A stretch of 64,000 nt of DNA, taken from assembly GCA_964019425.1 (NCBI GenBank), contig OZ025802.1, positions 62,001-126,000 of the forward strand, in the 5' to 3' direction. The notes below the pieces were generated by a model that saw only the letters and a list, made by a program, of their open reading frames with translations, had not been told where the DNA came from and did not search any database. The position numbers and the translations under genes were made by a program. The DNA comes from Flectonema sp. DT1601. Taxonomy: Eukaryota > Euglenozoa > Diplonemea > Diplonemida > Diplonemidae. Of the stretch, positions 20,705 to 31,238 are shown piece after piece (positions within the stretch are counted from its first letter, which is position 1; every line of letters begins with the position of its first letter).

Positions 20705-20921
20705 TCTAGATAAAAGTGAACGTGAGGGGAAATACTTCAATGATTTCCTTACTGTCGATTAGCTGCTTTCTTATAATCAAATCGAAGGTGACGATATCCT
20801 CAAGTTATTTGGGTGACGTACCACAACAGATACTTTGAGAGGTCATCAAGTACTGATAATCTCAAAATATAATTCAATTCCTCATTGCCTTATTTCAGTG
20901 ATGCGCAACTTAAAAGATTTA

Positions 20922-21254
20922 TTAGATGGAGCTTCCCAACTTCTTCATCACCTTACCCAACTTCATTGCGACGTCAGTGTCTCCGTCAAGCTCAATCTTT
21001 CCCTCCATGAACAGACCCATAGGATCGGCCTTTCCGCCGGCCAACTCAACGAAAACAGCTTCGTCCATCTTGAATGAAGCGGCAGCGTCCTCACACTTTC
21101 CCTTGTAGGCCTTGCATGCCTTCAAGTCAATCACGTATGAAACACCAGTGTCTGGGAACTCGTAGGTGATGATCTCGTTAACCATCTTGGCGGCCTCCTT
21201 ACCAACTGAGGTGTTGAGGGCTGCGGACATCTTCTGGAAAATTGCGTCGGCCAT
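20922..21254 (-). CDS. SCP2 protein, copy 5
   Basis: Protein identical to copy 1, with a private synonymous change (TCCGCCGGC on the plus strand near 21035). Class I promoter, dyads at 21351-21391. Confidence 0.92.
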   Translation of the reverse strand: MADAIFQKMSAALNTSVGKEAAKMVNEIITYEFPDTGVSYVIDLKACKAYKGKCEDAAASFKMDEAVFVELAGGKADPMGLFMEGKIELDGDTDVAMKLGKVMKKLGSSI

Positions 21255-21350
21255 TTTAGATTAAAGTGGTGGGTGAAGATAAGAAGCTGTTGAGGGGAGA
21301 AAGTGAGAAGCCTGACTACCAACACCAAAACCAATCGACTCAATACAAAC

Positions 21351-21391
21351 ACATCACTTGTGGTTAGAGTGATGTCTACCAGCTACTGGTA
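21351..21391 (-). promoter_or_regulatory. Paired dyads upstream of SCP2 copy 5
   Basis: Same pair of inverted repeats as copy 2. Confidence 0.6.
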
Positions 21392-21541
21392 TTGGATTGT
21401 TAAAGGGAGGAGATCACACAAAGAGACTCATCAAATGTGAAAAGGTCGTCACATTGTATTTTGCAGGGATGAAGACATTCATTGCGTCACTCAGATGACA
21501 CTGCGACTGACTTAATAATATCAGAAAGTGTTCTTTACTAC

Positions 21542-21561
21542 GAGAGGTGGTGTACCTACTC
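21542..21561 (-). promoter_or_regulatory. SCP2 spacer motif
   Basis: Exact copy, about 290 bp upstream of copy 5. Confidence 0.6.
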
Positions 21562-21660
21562 GATTCAGACTCCAGCACTTGAAGTCCTCAACTTCGAATC
21601 TCAAAATATAATTCAATTCCTCATTGCCTTATTTCAGTGATGCGCAACTTAAAAGATTTA

Positions 21661-21993
21661 TTAGATGGAGCTTCCCAACTTCTTCATCACCTTACCCAAC
21701 TTCATTGCGACGTCAGTGTCTCCGTCGAGCTCAATCTTTCCCTCCATGAACAGACCCATAGGATCGGCCTTTCCTCCGGCCAACTCAACGAAAACAGCCT
21801 CGTCCATCTTGAATGAAGCGGCGGCGTCCTCACACTTTCCCTTGTAGGCCTTGCATGCCTTCAAGTCAATCACGTATGAAACACCAGTGTCTGGGAACTC
21901 GTAGGTGATGATCTCGTTAACCATCTTGGCGGCCTCCTTACCAACTGAGGTGTTGAGGGCTGCGGACATCTTCTGGAAAATTGCGTCGGCCAT
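21661..21993 (-). CDS. SCP2 protein, copy 6
   Basis: Protein identical to copy 1. The upstream flank (22000-22144) is nearly identical to that of copy 9, including the tail of the sulfatase gene, showing that this copy belongs to a duplicated SCP2-plus-sulfatase-tail block. Neither spacer motif nor dyads are present upstream. Confidence 0.92.
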   Translation of the reverse strand: MADAIFQKMSAALNTSVGKEAAKMVNEIITYEFPDTGVSYVIDLKACKAYKGKCEDAAASFKMDEAVFVELAGGKADPMGLFMEGKIELDGDTDVAMKLGKVMKKLGSSI

Positions 21994-22144
21994 TTTAGAT
22001 TAAAGTGGTGAGTGAGCTGATAAATGCTGAGAGAAAATGAGGTCAAGAGAACGGGTACAGAAATATTACTTCTTCTGCGTACGAGGTAAAAGGTGTAAAT
22101 AGCAAGAACAAAACAAAATAAGAAAGTTTAAACGACAACAGTGT

Positions 22145-22531
22145 TTAAGTGTTCCATCCCTCAACTACTTCTGTGAGATAATTTCGACTCTCAATGAGAA
22201 TCTGATTGTAAGAGGAGTCACCAGCAACACTTCTTTGATACGCAGGAAGATCAAAATTAGTTCCAACATCAGTCGTTAGATTATATAGTTCCTCCCCTCC
22301 GATCTCAGATAGATTTGGTCTAAGTGTTGTAGTATTCCAAGAAAACCAAGCAGTGTATCGATAATTAGAAGTACGCATTGTGTATCCCATAAAAGACATG
22401 TTTGTTTGTGGAGTAGTGACGCAGGCATTAGCGTTGCACATTTTCCAACCAGACTTCGTGATATTACAATCACATCTTGCGATCTAACTGTAAGCTCTCT
22501 TTTCACTCAGAGCTGGATTATCGAAGACAGG
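22145..22531 (-). pseudogene. Duplicated sulfatase C-terminal fragment
   Basis: Nearly identical to the last ~125 codons of the sulfatase at 24460-25974 and ending at the same stop position. It has a 3-base deletion and an in-frame TAG where the parent has a Gln codon (AYSQIA), so it cannot be translated through. It is joined at about 22531 to a truncated SCP2 copy. The very high identity marks a recent duplication. Confidence 0.85.
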
Positions 22532-22827
22532 AACTTCATTGCGACGTCAGAGTCTCCGTCGAGCTCAATCTTTCCCTCCATGAACAGAGCCATAGGATCG
22601 ACCATTCCTCCGGCCAAATTAATGAAAACAGCCTCGTCCATCTTTAATGAAGCGGCGGCGTCTTCACACTTTCCCTTGTAGGCCTTGCATGCCTTCAAGT
22701 CAAACACGTATGAAACACCAGTGTCTGGGATTTCGCAGGTGATGATCTCGTTAACCATCTTGGCGGCCTCCTTACCAACTGAGGTGTTGAGGGCTGAGGA
22801 CATCTTCTGGAAAAATGCGTCGGCCAT
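22507..22827 (-). pseudogene. Chimeric, decaying SCP2 copy 7
   Basis: The first ~98 residues are SCP2 but carry about a dozen replacements (for example MADAFFQKMSS, TCEIPDTG, FINLAGGMVDPMALF), in contrast to complete protein identity elsewhere. After DSDVAMK it runs into sulfatase sequence out of frame (FLSSIIQL, stop), losing the final helix. The promoter is intact class I with dyads at 22926-22966. Likely non-functional, with relaxed selection since the fusion. Confidence 0.85.
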
Positions 22828-22925
22828 TTTAGATTAAAGTGGTGGGTGAGTTGATAAGAAGCTGTTGAGGGGAGAAAGTGAGAAGTCTGACTACCAACAC
22901 GGAAACCAATCGACTCAATACAAAC

Positions 22926-22966
22926 ACATCACTTGTGGTTAGAGTGATGTCTACCAGCTACTGGTA
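22926..22966 (-). promoter_or_regulatory. Paired dyads upstream of the chimeric copy
   Basis: Same pair of inverted repeats as copy 2, still perfect although the gene is decaying. Confidence 0.6.
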
Positions 22967-23116
22967 TTGGATTGTTAAAGGGAGGGGATCACACAAAGAG
23001 ACTCATCAAATGTGAAAAGGCCGTCACATTTTATTTTGCAGGGATGAAGACATTCATTGCGTCACTCAGATGACACTGCGACCGACTTAATAATATCAGA
23101 AAGTGTTCTTTACTAC

Positions 23117-23136
23117 GAGAGGTGGTGTACCTACTC
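23117..23136 (-). promoter_or_regulatory. SCP2 spacer motif
   Basis: Exact copy, about 290 bp upstream of the chimeric copy. Confidence 0.6.
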
Positions 23137-23236
23137 GATTCAGACTCCAGCACTTGAAGTCCTCAACTTCGAATCTCAAAATATAATTCAATTCCTCATT
23201 GCCTTATTTCAGTGATGCGCAACTTAAAAGATTTGA

Positions 23237-23569
23237 TTAGATGGAGCTTCCCAACTTCTTCATCACCTTACCCAACTTCATTGCGACGTCAGTGTCTCCG
23301 TCGAGCTCAATCTTTCCCTCCATGAACAGACCCATAGGATCGGCCTTTCCTCCGGCCAACTCAACGAAAACAGCCTCGTCCATCTTGAATGAAGCGGCGG
23401 CGTCCTCACACTTTCCCTTGTAGGCCTTGCATGCCTTCAAGTCAATCACGTATGAAACACCAGTGTCTGGGAATTCGTAGGTGATGATCTCGTTAACCAT
23501 CTTGGCGGCCTCCTTACCAACTGAGGTGTTGAGGGCTGCGGACATCTTCTGGAAGATTGCGTCGGCCAT
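23237..23569 (-). CDS. SCP2 protein, copy 8
   Basis: Protein identical to copy 1. Class I promoter (dyads 23664-23704). The leader has TTTAGTCTAAAATGG in place of the usual TTTAATCTAAAATGG. Confidence 0.92.
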   Translation of the reverse strand: MADAIFQKMSAALNTSVGKEAAKMVNEIITYEFPDTGVSYVIDLKACKAYKGKCEDAAASFKMDEAVFVELAGGKADPMGLFMEGKIELDGDTDVAMKLGKVMKKLGSSI

Positions 23570-23663
23570 TTTAGACTAAAGTGGTGGATGAAGATAAGAA
23601 GCTTTTGAGGGAAGAAAGATAAGTCTGACTACCAACACGGAAACCAATCGACTCAATACAAAC

Positions 23664-23704
23664 ACATCACTTGTGGTTAGAGTGATGTCTACCAGCTACT
23701 GGTA
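23664..23704 (-). promoter_or_regulatory. Paired dyads upstream of SCP2 copy 8
   Basis: Same pair of inverted repeats as copy 2. Confidence 0.6.
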
Positions 23705-23854
23705 TTGGATTGCTAAAGGGAGGAGATCACACAAAGAGACTCATCAAATGTGAAAAGGTCGTCGCATTTTATTTTGCAGGGATGAAGACATTCATTGCGT
23801 CACTCAGATGACACTGCGACTGACTTAATAATATCAGAAAGTGTTCTTTACTAC

Positions 23855-23874
23855 GAGAGGTGGTGTACCTACTC
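23855..23874 (-). promoter_or_regulatory. SCP2 spacer motif
   Basis: Exact copy, about 285 bp upstream of copy 8. Confidence 0.6.
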
Positions 23875-23973
23875 GATTCAGACTCCAGCACTTGAAGTCC
23901 TCAACTTCGAATCTCAAAATATAATTCAATTCCTCATTGCCTTATTTCAGTGATGCGCAACTTAAAGTTTTAT

Positions 23974-24306
23974 TTAGATGGAGCTTCCTAACTTCTTCAT
24001 CACCTTACCCAACTTCATTGCGACGTCAGTGTCTCCGTCGAGCTCAATCTTTCCCTCCATGAACAGACCCATAGGATCGGCCTTTCCTCCGGCTAACTCA
24101 ACGAAAACAGCCTCGTCCATCTTGAATGAAGCGGCAGCATCCTCACACTTTCCCTTGTAGGCCTTGCATGCCTTCAAGTCAATCACGTATGAAACACCAG
24201 TGTCTGGGAACTCGTAGGTGATGATCTCGTTAACCATCTTGGCGGCCTCCTTACCAACTGAGGTGTTGAGGGCTGCGGACATCTTCTGGAAGATTGCGTC
24301 GGCCAT
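23974..24306 (-). CDS. SCP2 protein, copy 9 (last of cluster A)
   Basis: Protein identical to copy 1. It lies only 153 bp 3' of the sulfatase stop, with a class II-like leader (gtgagtgagctgataaatgc) and no spacer motif or dyads. This is the parent arrangement of the duplicated block around copy 6. Confidence 0.92.
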   Translation of the reverse strand: MADAIFQKMSAALNTSVGKEAAKMVNEIITYEFPDTGVSYVIDLKACKAYKGKCEDAAASFKMDEAVFVELAGGKADPMGLFMEGKIELDGDTDVAMKLGKVMKKLGSSI

Positions 24307-24459
24307 TTTAGATTAAAGTGGTGAGTGAGCTGATAAATGCTGAGAGAAAATGAGGTCAAGAGAACGGGTACAGAAATATTACTTCTTCTGCGTACGAGGT
24401 AAAAGGTGTAGAAATAGCAAGAACAAAACAAAATAAGAAAGTGTAAACGACAACAGTGT

Positions 24460-25974
24460 TTAAGTGTTCCATCCCTCAACTACTTCTGTGAGATAATTTC
24501 GACTCTCAATGAGAATCTGATTGTAAGAGGAGTCACCAGCAACACTTCTTTGATACGCAGGAAGATCAAAATTAGTTCCAACATCAGTCGTTAGATTATA
24601 TAGTTCCTCCCCTCCGATCTCAGATAGATTTGGTCTAAGTGTTGTAGTATTCCAAGAAAACCAAGCAGTGTATCGATAATTAGAAGTACGCATTGTGTAT
24701 CCCATGAAAGACATGTTTGTTTGTGGAGTAGTGACGCAGGCATTAGCGTTGCACATTTTCCAACCAGACTTCGTGATATTACAATCACATCTTGCGATCT
24801 GACTGTAAGCTCTCTTTTCACTCAGAGCCGAAGGATCATCGAAGACAGGAGCTAGTGACGTACCCTGAACTGAGTTTTGAACTTCTTCAAATCCACACAA
24901 CTCAACCAACGTTTTATATAAATCAATCAACTCCGCCAACACAAATGACTTCCCAGTTCGCTTCCATGGTACTTTTATTATCAACGGTACGTGTGTTCCC
25001 AGTTCTGTGTCAACCTTCTTTGACCATTCATTCTGCTCACCAAGATGATATCCATGGTCGCTATGAAATACAACAATCGTATTGTTTGCGACAGAACTTT
25101 TGTTCAACATTGATAAAGCTTGACCCATAATGTGATCACTGTAAGTGACGCTAGCGTAGTACCAAGATCGGTAAGTAGTACTTCTGTTTGTTGGAACAAT
25201 ACAGGAACCGCATCCCTTATCGGGATCTAATATGTCTCCATTCATCCAACTGTTAGAGACGAATGGAACATTGACTGGTGGTGCAGTATTTACAGGAGGG
25301 TTTACTGTGTGGTAGGGATACAGTTCTGATCCCCAAAATCCTTTCGGTACTCGATATGGAACATGTGGTCTGTGCAGACCAATAGAAACCCAAAACGGAG
25401 TGTTCGTTTCAACCGAACTATTTATCGCCATTCTAAGTCGAAATAATCCTTCGTGAAGAGCCAAGTCTTCATCGGTAAGTTTATTAGTACTGTTTTCAGT
25501 AATACCGCAATAGTTACTATTCAAATCAATAAAGTCTCCATCAGAACAGTAAAACCATTTTGTTTGGTTTGACGGATACGACCAAGAAATCGGGTCATCC
25601 ATTCCATCGTGGAATACCTTCCCCGCACTACTTGTGAAGTATCCTTTATTCTTGAAATACTGAGGCATAGTAATCCAGCTCTCACCTCCGGGAGCTTGTC
25701 TGAATGTCGTTAAAAAGTTTAAAGCCCTCGTTCTGTCTGGTCTTCTACCTGACATGAATGAGTTCCTTGAAGGAGCACAATATGAGAACTGGGTGTATGT
25801 TTTCATAAATTGTATTCCTTCTGATGCAAGTTGATCCAAGTTGGGGGTTTTCATGAAAGTTTGATCGTAGCAACCCAACTGTGGACGCATATCGTCAATT
25901 ACTAAGTATAAAATATTCGGAGACTTCCTACTCAACGACATCACCAACGTTGTTGTCAGTAGTGTCAGCATCAT
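24460..25974 (-). CDS. Secreted sulfatase, iduronate-2-sulfatase type
   Basis: 504 residues, single exon. An N-terminal hydrophobic segment (MMLTLLTTTLVMSL) is a probable signal peptide. The sulfatase core follows at once: NILYLVIDDMRPQLGCYD holds the metal-binding Asp pair; SYCAPSRNSFMSGRRPDRTR contains the C-x-P-x-R site (Cys66) matured to formylglycine; later GLHRPHVPY and HSDHGYHLGEQNEWSKK match iduronate-2-sulfatase-like enzymes. Several N-x-S/T sites suit secretion or lysosomal delivery. Substrate is unknown, probably a sulfated polysaccharide. Its 3' end has been copied to 22145-22531. It sits between the two SCP2 clusters on the same strand; no functional link is shown. Confidence 0.88.
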   Translation of the reverse strand: MMLTLLTTTLVMSLSRKSPNILYLVIDDMRPQLGCYDQTFMKTPNLDQLASEGIQFMKTYTQFSYCAPSRNSFMSGRRPDRTRALNFLTTFRQAPGGESWITMPQYFKNKGYFTSSAGKVFHDGMDDPISWSYPSNQTKWFYCSDGDFIDLNSNYCGITENSTNKLTDEDLALHEGLFRLRMAINSSVETNTPFWVSIGLHRPHVPYRVPKGFWGSELYPYHTVNPPVNTAPPVNVPFVSNSWMNGDILDPDKGCGSCIVPTNRSTTYRSWYYASVTYSDHIMGQALSMLNKSSVANNTIVVFHSDHGYHLGEQNEWSKKVDTELGTHVPLIIKVPWKRTGKSFVLAELIDLYKTLVELCGFEEVQNSVQGTSLAPVFDDPSALSEKRAYSQIARCDCNITKSGWKMCNANACVTTPQTNMSFMGYTMRTSNYRYTAWFSWNTTTLRPNLSEIGGEELYNLTTDVGTNFDLPAYQRSVAGDSSYNQILIESRNYLTEVVEGWNT

Positions 25975-26027
25975 TATTATTGTGAACCTGATTTTATGAA
26001 AAATGAATTATTTCTTACATTCCAAAC

Positions 26028-26063
<36 letters not shown>

Positions 26064-26744
26064 TCATTTTTAGCAAACCAAACAAAAACTAAATACCCCC
26101 AGTCGGGTGAAGACATTCTAAGTTAGGATTTTGCTCCCCCCCAATCACCGAGTTTTAAAACACTTTTGAAAGAAACAGAACAAGGAATCTGTTTCTATAA
26201 AGGTGAGACCATGAAACAACAACATTAAGCAGCCTTCTCAATACGTAGACTACGATAAGGACAAGAAGCATTTTTTTCAAATCGACTTTCGGATGGAAAA
26301 ATTTCAGCTCAAAAAAAGTGAGCAAAAAGGTATTCCAACCATTCTTACAACATGAATGTGTTGAAAACATCATCTCTCTATTTTCATAAGTTTGCTGTGC
26401 TAAAAGTATATTTCTGTACCAAGTTAGTGGCATTGCTAAGTAATCCGAGTAGGTAGTTTGAGATAGTCCCTCAAGCCTCACGACAATTGGCTTTTTTTTT
26501 TTTTTTTTTTTTTTTTGCAAAAATAAAATGAAAATAATACTTTTCTTGCAAAAGGCTAGGGGAGGAAGAACCATAAAAAACAGAATAAGAAACAATCACA
26601 AGCGAAGTGTTCCGTTTTGACTTCCACCGCCACGGAGCCTGGTCAGCATGACCATCGGCATTCTCAAGCAATGTGTTTGTTTCGTTTATTCGCTGAGAAT
26701 TAGTTACTTTAGCCAACCAGCAGTTGCTGGAGTGACGTCTTTGT
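25975..26744. other. Spacer with long poly(T) runs
   Basis: T runs at about 26032-26059 and 26490-26516. Open frames through it are short or cross the homopolymers, and I see no supported gene. Confidence 0.45.
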
Positions 26745-27806
26745 CTATACAAAGACAGAAATAACACTTCCACGGTATCGTGTCGGTTCTAATGCCACAG
26801 CTAAACGAGTATCATTGAGAACTGTCATCGCTGTTGCTTGAGACGATAATGGGAATCTGTTAAGTGGATGGATCTCTTCTCTTCCAATAGCGCGATCCAT
26901 CCAACCCATCCAATTCTTACTAAGAGACCAAATATATAAAGCTGACGGACTAACAGTTGTAGAAGCTAATAGTTTACTTTGATTATCAACTGCCTTAATA
27001 TATTGTGGGCGACCATCATCGTGAGTTAACATTTGTGACTTACTATAGAGACCGTTACCTTTTAATTCATAAACACTACAACCATTGTACTGTCCATCTG
27101 TTACAGCTATTCGTGTTGGAGTAATCGATTGAATATTTGAGACTCCAAAGGATCCGCTGTCAATGATGGAAGATGTTTCATTAGTTCTTAAATCGAATAC
27201 GATTGGTCTACATCTGTGTAATCCAAGGGCTAGGGTGTTTTGATCTAATTTAGTTACGTGAGTCACTTCAGAACCTTCGAGTACTTTTGAGGTGCATTTA
27301 CCGTTTTCAATGTCCCAAATCCCTAAACCTGAACCTGATCCTCCACCAACAGCAAGATGAGTTCCGTTAAAAACAGGTGATGATGTTGTTATTTGTGATT
27401 CGTGAGTTCCTACATTCGTACACGTCCAGCAAGAAGGTGACCAGAGACTGATACTTTTCCCGCTGGTCATTATCATCTTCATTGGAATCACATTTAGTGT
27501 TACTTTTGACTTTGGTTCTTGTTCGAAAGCATCTTTCTTTTGATGAATTACTTGTTGGCTATCTAAACAACAAACTCTCATCGTCCTATCAGAACAAAGT
27601 GTCATTACTTTCGATGCGTCACACGATGAAGGAAGAGCTGACATTTCTTCAATCTTCGCATTGCCGTCAAGATTCATTTTAACTGATCTTGCTCGGCCTG
27701 CAAATTGAAACCGCGCCCTTGCTACCAAAGATATTAAATCATCACACACCTCACTGTGTTCAGCGAATGCCTGCAGTGACAAACAGTCTCTGCTTGACAA
27801 CGCCAT
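26745..27806 (-). CDS. WD40-repeat protein
   Basis: 353 residues from MALSSRDCLSLQAFAEHSEV. Degenerate WD40 blades: SDRTMRVCCLD, GKSISLWSPS, GSGLGIWDIENGK, CRPIVFDLRTNE, SALYIWSLSKNW, spaced about 40-50 residues. The N-terminal ~40 residues are helical and outside the propeller. It probably forms a seven-blade scaffold; no partner or pathway can be named. Lies between the sulfatase and the TrpF-TrpB gene. Confidence 0.75.
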   Translation of the reverse strand: MALSSRDCLSLQAFAEHSEVCDDLISLVARARFQFAGRARSVKMNLDGNAKIEEMSALPSSCDASKVMTLCSDRTMRVCCLDSQQVIHQKKDAFEQEPKSKVTLNVIPMKMIMTSGKSISLWSPSCWTCTNVGTHESQITTSSPVFNGTHLAVGGGSGSGLGIWDIENGKCTSKVLEGSEVTHVTKLDQNTLALGLHRCRPIVFDLRTNETSSIIDSGSFGVSNIQSITPTRIAVTDGQYNGCSVYELKGNGLYSKSQMLTHDDGRPQYIKAVDNQSKLLASTTVSPSALYIWSLSKNWMGWMDRAIGREEIHPLNRFPLSSQATAMTVLNDTRLAVALEPTRYRGSVISVFV

Positions 27807-28862
27807 TTGAATTTGTTTAACTGAATGACAATTATTATTATTATCTCCTTCGACCTTATTAATGATTACCTTCTTCTTCGTTAATATGTGTTGTGCCTTG
27901 AGAGGATAATAAATATTAGTTGTGAATTAAACAAAATAAACAACCCAATGCTGCATCACACTGACAACAATAAATGGTTCCCTCGGCAGCAGGCACTATG
28001 GATGTGGTTATCAAATATCTGATACAACAGTGAATCAATGATCAAATTTCATTACGAACGAGAGTGGCAGACGAACTGCCATTTCCTTGAAACCAACTTC
28101 CAACTACATCTGAAGGATGATAAGATCTCTTCAGAGCCTCAATAATGAGCAAAGTCGTCTGAACAAAAAATATTGTTGCCTTCAGCAGAGAGCCCGTGCA
28201 ACCAAAAGCCAGCGCCACAGGATAACCAACACACAGCAAGAATCAATGGATTTGGAAGGGGAGAACGCGGAACAGAAGAATAATTCAAAAATAAAAAAAA
28301 CAGTAAAAACGAAACACAGCTCCAAAATTGAAGTTTGGACCCAAGAGAAGGGTGCAACTTCGATTAGTGCCAAACATTCCGCCAGTCGGATGTTGTGAAC
28401 GTACCAGCAGACACAAACAACTAAACTCACAAAGCAACAACTTTAACTTCAAACAACTCATCGAATGAAGAACAGACTTGCTAACAAAACGAGTCCTTTC
28501 ATTTGGAGAACAACAAACAGTCAAGACCCGCAACAGATGACGAGAAACTAACATGACTGAAGTCCCTTTTTAAGTGCAGTTTATGGATCTTCCTTAATAT
28601 GGCAGAACACAACTAAACTAAACACAATTAAAGATTACACGCATTGAACTGCTAACTGACACGTGCGAGAGGTGCACTTTTAGAGACAGTTTTTCACTGC
28701 AGAGCTCGGCTATTGTGCCGAATGAAACTGAAAAAATAAAAAGAAAAGGGAAAACGTCAGGAATAGGGAAATTAAAAACCCTCAAAACCTGCTTCAGGAC
28801 TCTTGGTGCGCAGAGCAAATATATTTGTCGCTGGCAGATGTCAATATCAAAGACAGAGTGAC
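27807..28862. other. 1.06 kb spacer with ambiguous coding signal
   Basis: Both strands have plausible short frames over 28042-28400. On the minus strand an acceptor TTTTTTGTTCAG precedes a 38-codon terminal frame ending SSATLVRNEI. On the plus strand 28117-28398 encodes 93 lysine-rich residues starting MIRSLQSLNN. I could not decide between them and call neither. Confidence 0.35.
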
Positions 28863-30913
28863 TTACAATTCGAAGCCAAGTGAACGAGCAATCGTCTCCA
28901 TGTCTTTGTCACCTCTTCCGGAAACACAAATCACAACGTGCTGATCACGTGGAAGACTTCTCGCAGTCTCAATTCCCTTCCACACTGCATGCGATGATTC
29001 GAGAGCCGGTAAGATCTGTTTTTGTTTTAATTTTTATGTTTCACTGGAATACTCTGAATGATGACAAGTTAGTTACTGTAAAGAAACATAAAACCATAAA
29101 CAAGTAATAAATAACATACTCCTTCAGTCCTTGTGAGTAACTTGAATCCATTAAGAGCATCATCATCACTACATGCGATGTATCTAGCGCGGCCAGTATC
29201 CTGAAGGAAGGAGTGCTCTGGTCCAACTGCAGGGTAGTCGAGACCAGCAGAGATCGAGTGAGTGTCCGACACCTGACCTTCTTCAGTTTGAAGAAGTTTG
29301 GTGCGGGCTCCGTGAAGCCATCCGGTAGTGCCGTGAGTGAGAGTTGCGGAGTGGAGTTCTTTTGCGTCACCTCCAGCTTCAACACCAATTAAATCAACTC
29401 CGTCATCACATACGAAGGCATCAAATGCACCGATGCAATTACTACCTCCTCCGACACATGCAACAACAGCATTAGGAAGAGCACCATCGTGACCAGCCAT
29501 GAATTGTTCTCTAGCCTCTCGTGAGATAACACTTTGGAAGTCTCTTACAAGTGTTGGGAATGGATGCGGACCAACAACACTTCCAATCAGATAATGGGAA
29601 TCAGAATTAGCTGCCCAGTCTCTAAGAGCTTCATTAACAGCGGCATTAAGTGTACGACCACCTGAAGTAGCTGGAACTACTTTAGTACCCATTGATTCCA
29701 TTCTAAGAACGTTGAGTCTCTGTCTTTGAGTATCCTTCTCTCCCATGTAAACAGTTCCATCCATTCCGAAAAGTGCACACACGGTAGCTGTAGCAACACC
29801 GTGCTGACCAGCTCCTGTCTCAGCGATGATTCGTTTCTTCCCGAGTTCCTTGGCTACGAGAGCCTGTCCGATTCCGTTGTTAATTTTATGAGCACCTCCG
29901 TGAAGTAAATCTTCTCTCTTTAACCAAATCTTTGCTCCCAAGTTGGATTTTCCATCCTTGTCAAGCTCGTTTCTGATGAACGCAGTCAGCCTTTCAGCAT
30001 CGTACAAGAATGTTGGTCTTCCAGAGTACTCCTTGTTCCACTTATCAACAGTGGCTAAGAAAGCTTCATCTGCCTGTAATTCGATGTACTTCTTCTCTAA
30101 TTCGATTAGGTTCGGCATCAGAATTTCAGGTAAAAACTGTCCACCGAATTTCCCGAAGTAGGCTGGAATGCGCTTCTTGACAGCGCGTGTCATCTTACGG
30201 ATGCGATCACCGTTCTTAATTTTATTGACTTCAACACTTGATGATAGATCAATGCAACTGATGTTTGGAATACTGATAGCTGATTCAACATTACTGTCGG
30301 TAATACCACCAGCAAGGAACACCATCAGGTTTCTGTTAACAATCGAATCCAAGTTTGGAATTGTTGACCAGTCAAATGGCTTTCCAGAACCACCCAAGAG
30401 ATCAGAGTTCTTACTATCCTTGTGATCGATACAAATACCTCTTAGGGAGCTTCCATTTTCCTTTGGGAGGGAACTTGCGAATTCTTCTGCTGAGACCTTT
30501 CCCTCAATCGAAATCGTAAAAATAATAAAAGCATCTGAAGCAGCCTCCGCCAAAGACTTCTGTACGACGTTGAATTCCTCGGTGTTGTAGCCGTAGAGTT
30601 GGACTCCGTGCATGTTTGTTTCTTTCATAACATTGCAAATGTTTGAAGCGTCGTCGACAATCGCCATTTCTCCCTTGCGCTGAAAAACTCCAACAACTGC
30701 AGGAAGGGTTTTAAAAATCTCGCACTTCGAAGTATTATTTGCTTTAGTCCTTGCTACCTCAACCATACTAGATACCTCCTTCAAGTTGTTACCCATGTAT
30801 CTATGACTCTTCTCAGCGAATACAATTCCCATAAAGTCAACTCCCTCTCTGACGCAGGAGATGACCTGGTTGCGGGTCTTCAGCCCGCAGATCTTTATCA
30901 GCTTTCCAGACAT
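28863..30913 (-). CDS. TrpF-TrpB fusion: phosphoribosylanthranilate isomerase / tryptophan synthase beta
   Basis: Two exons (29120-30913 and 28863-29015) joined by a 104-nt intron, donor GTATGT, acceptor ACAG, phase 0; 648 residues. Residues 1-245 are phosphoribosylanthranilate isomerase: KICGLKT with the catalytic Cys, [19 protein letters not shown], the catalytic Asp region GICIDHKDS and AGGITDSNV. From 249 the chain is tryptophan synthase beta: [29 protein letters not shown] with the PLP lysine (343), [13 protein letters not shown] and the phosphate loop [10 protein letters not shown]. The splice restores the conserved [13 protein letters not shown]; reading through the intron instead would truncate the enzyme. 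It covers two non-consecutive steps of tryptophan synthesis; TrpC and TrpA are not in the window. No plastid or mitochondrial presequence is visible, so it is probably cytosolic. Confidence 0.93.
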
Positions 30914-31238
30914 TTCTTTAGATATTGATTAAACTGTTAAATTAAATTTAGTAGCATTCTAAAGCAACATTTCCAAATACTCGACAACAACTGGTCATTC
31001 ATAACTTCGATCTGTTTGTTAAAAAGTTATGTAAAGGAAATCAAAACATTCACATCCTAATACCAACACGTGCCCGGGTGTGGAGAGCGTGATGAAAACA
31101 ACCAAATAAAATGAAACGAAAAAATGCTAAACGCTAAAAGAAAAACAAAAACACAACGAAGAGAGGAAATCAATAAAAACAGCGATGGATCTTTTGCATG
31201 GAACCCATCTGGCCGTTACGAGTAACACGAGGAGATTC
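30914..31238. other. Spacer between TrpF-TrpB and SCP2 cluster B
   Basis: AT-rich promoter region of the fusion gene and 3' side of copy 10. The SCP2 spacer motif is absent. Nothing else recognised. Confidence 0.4.
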
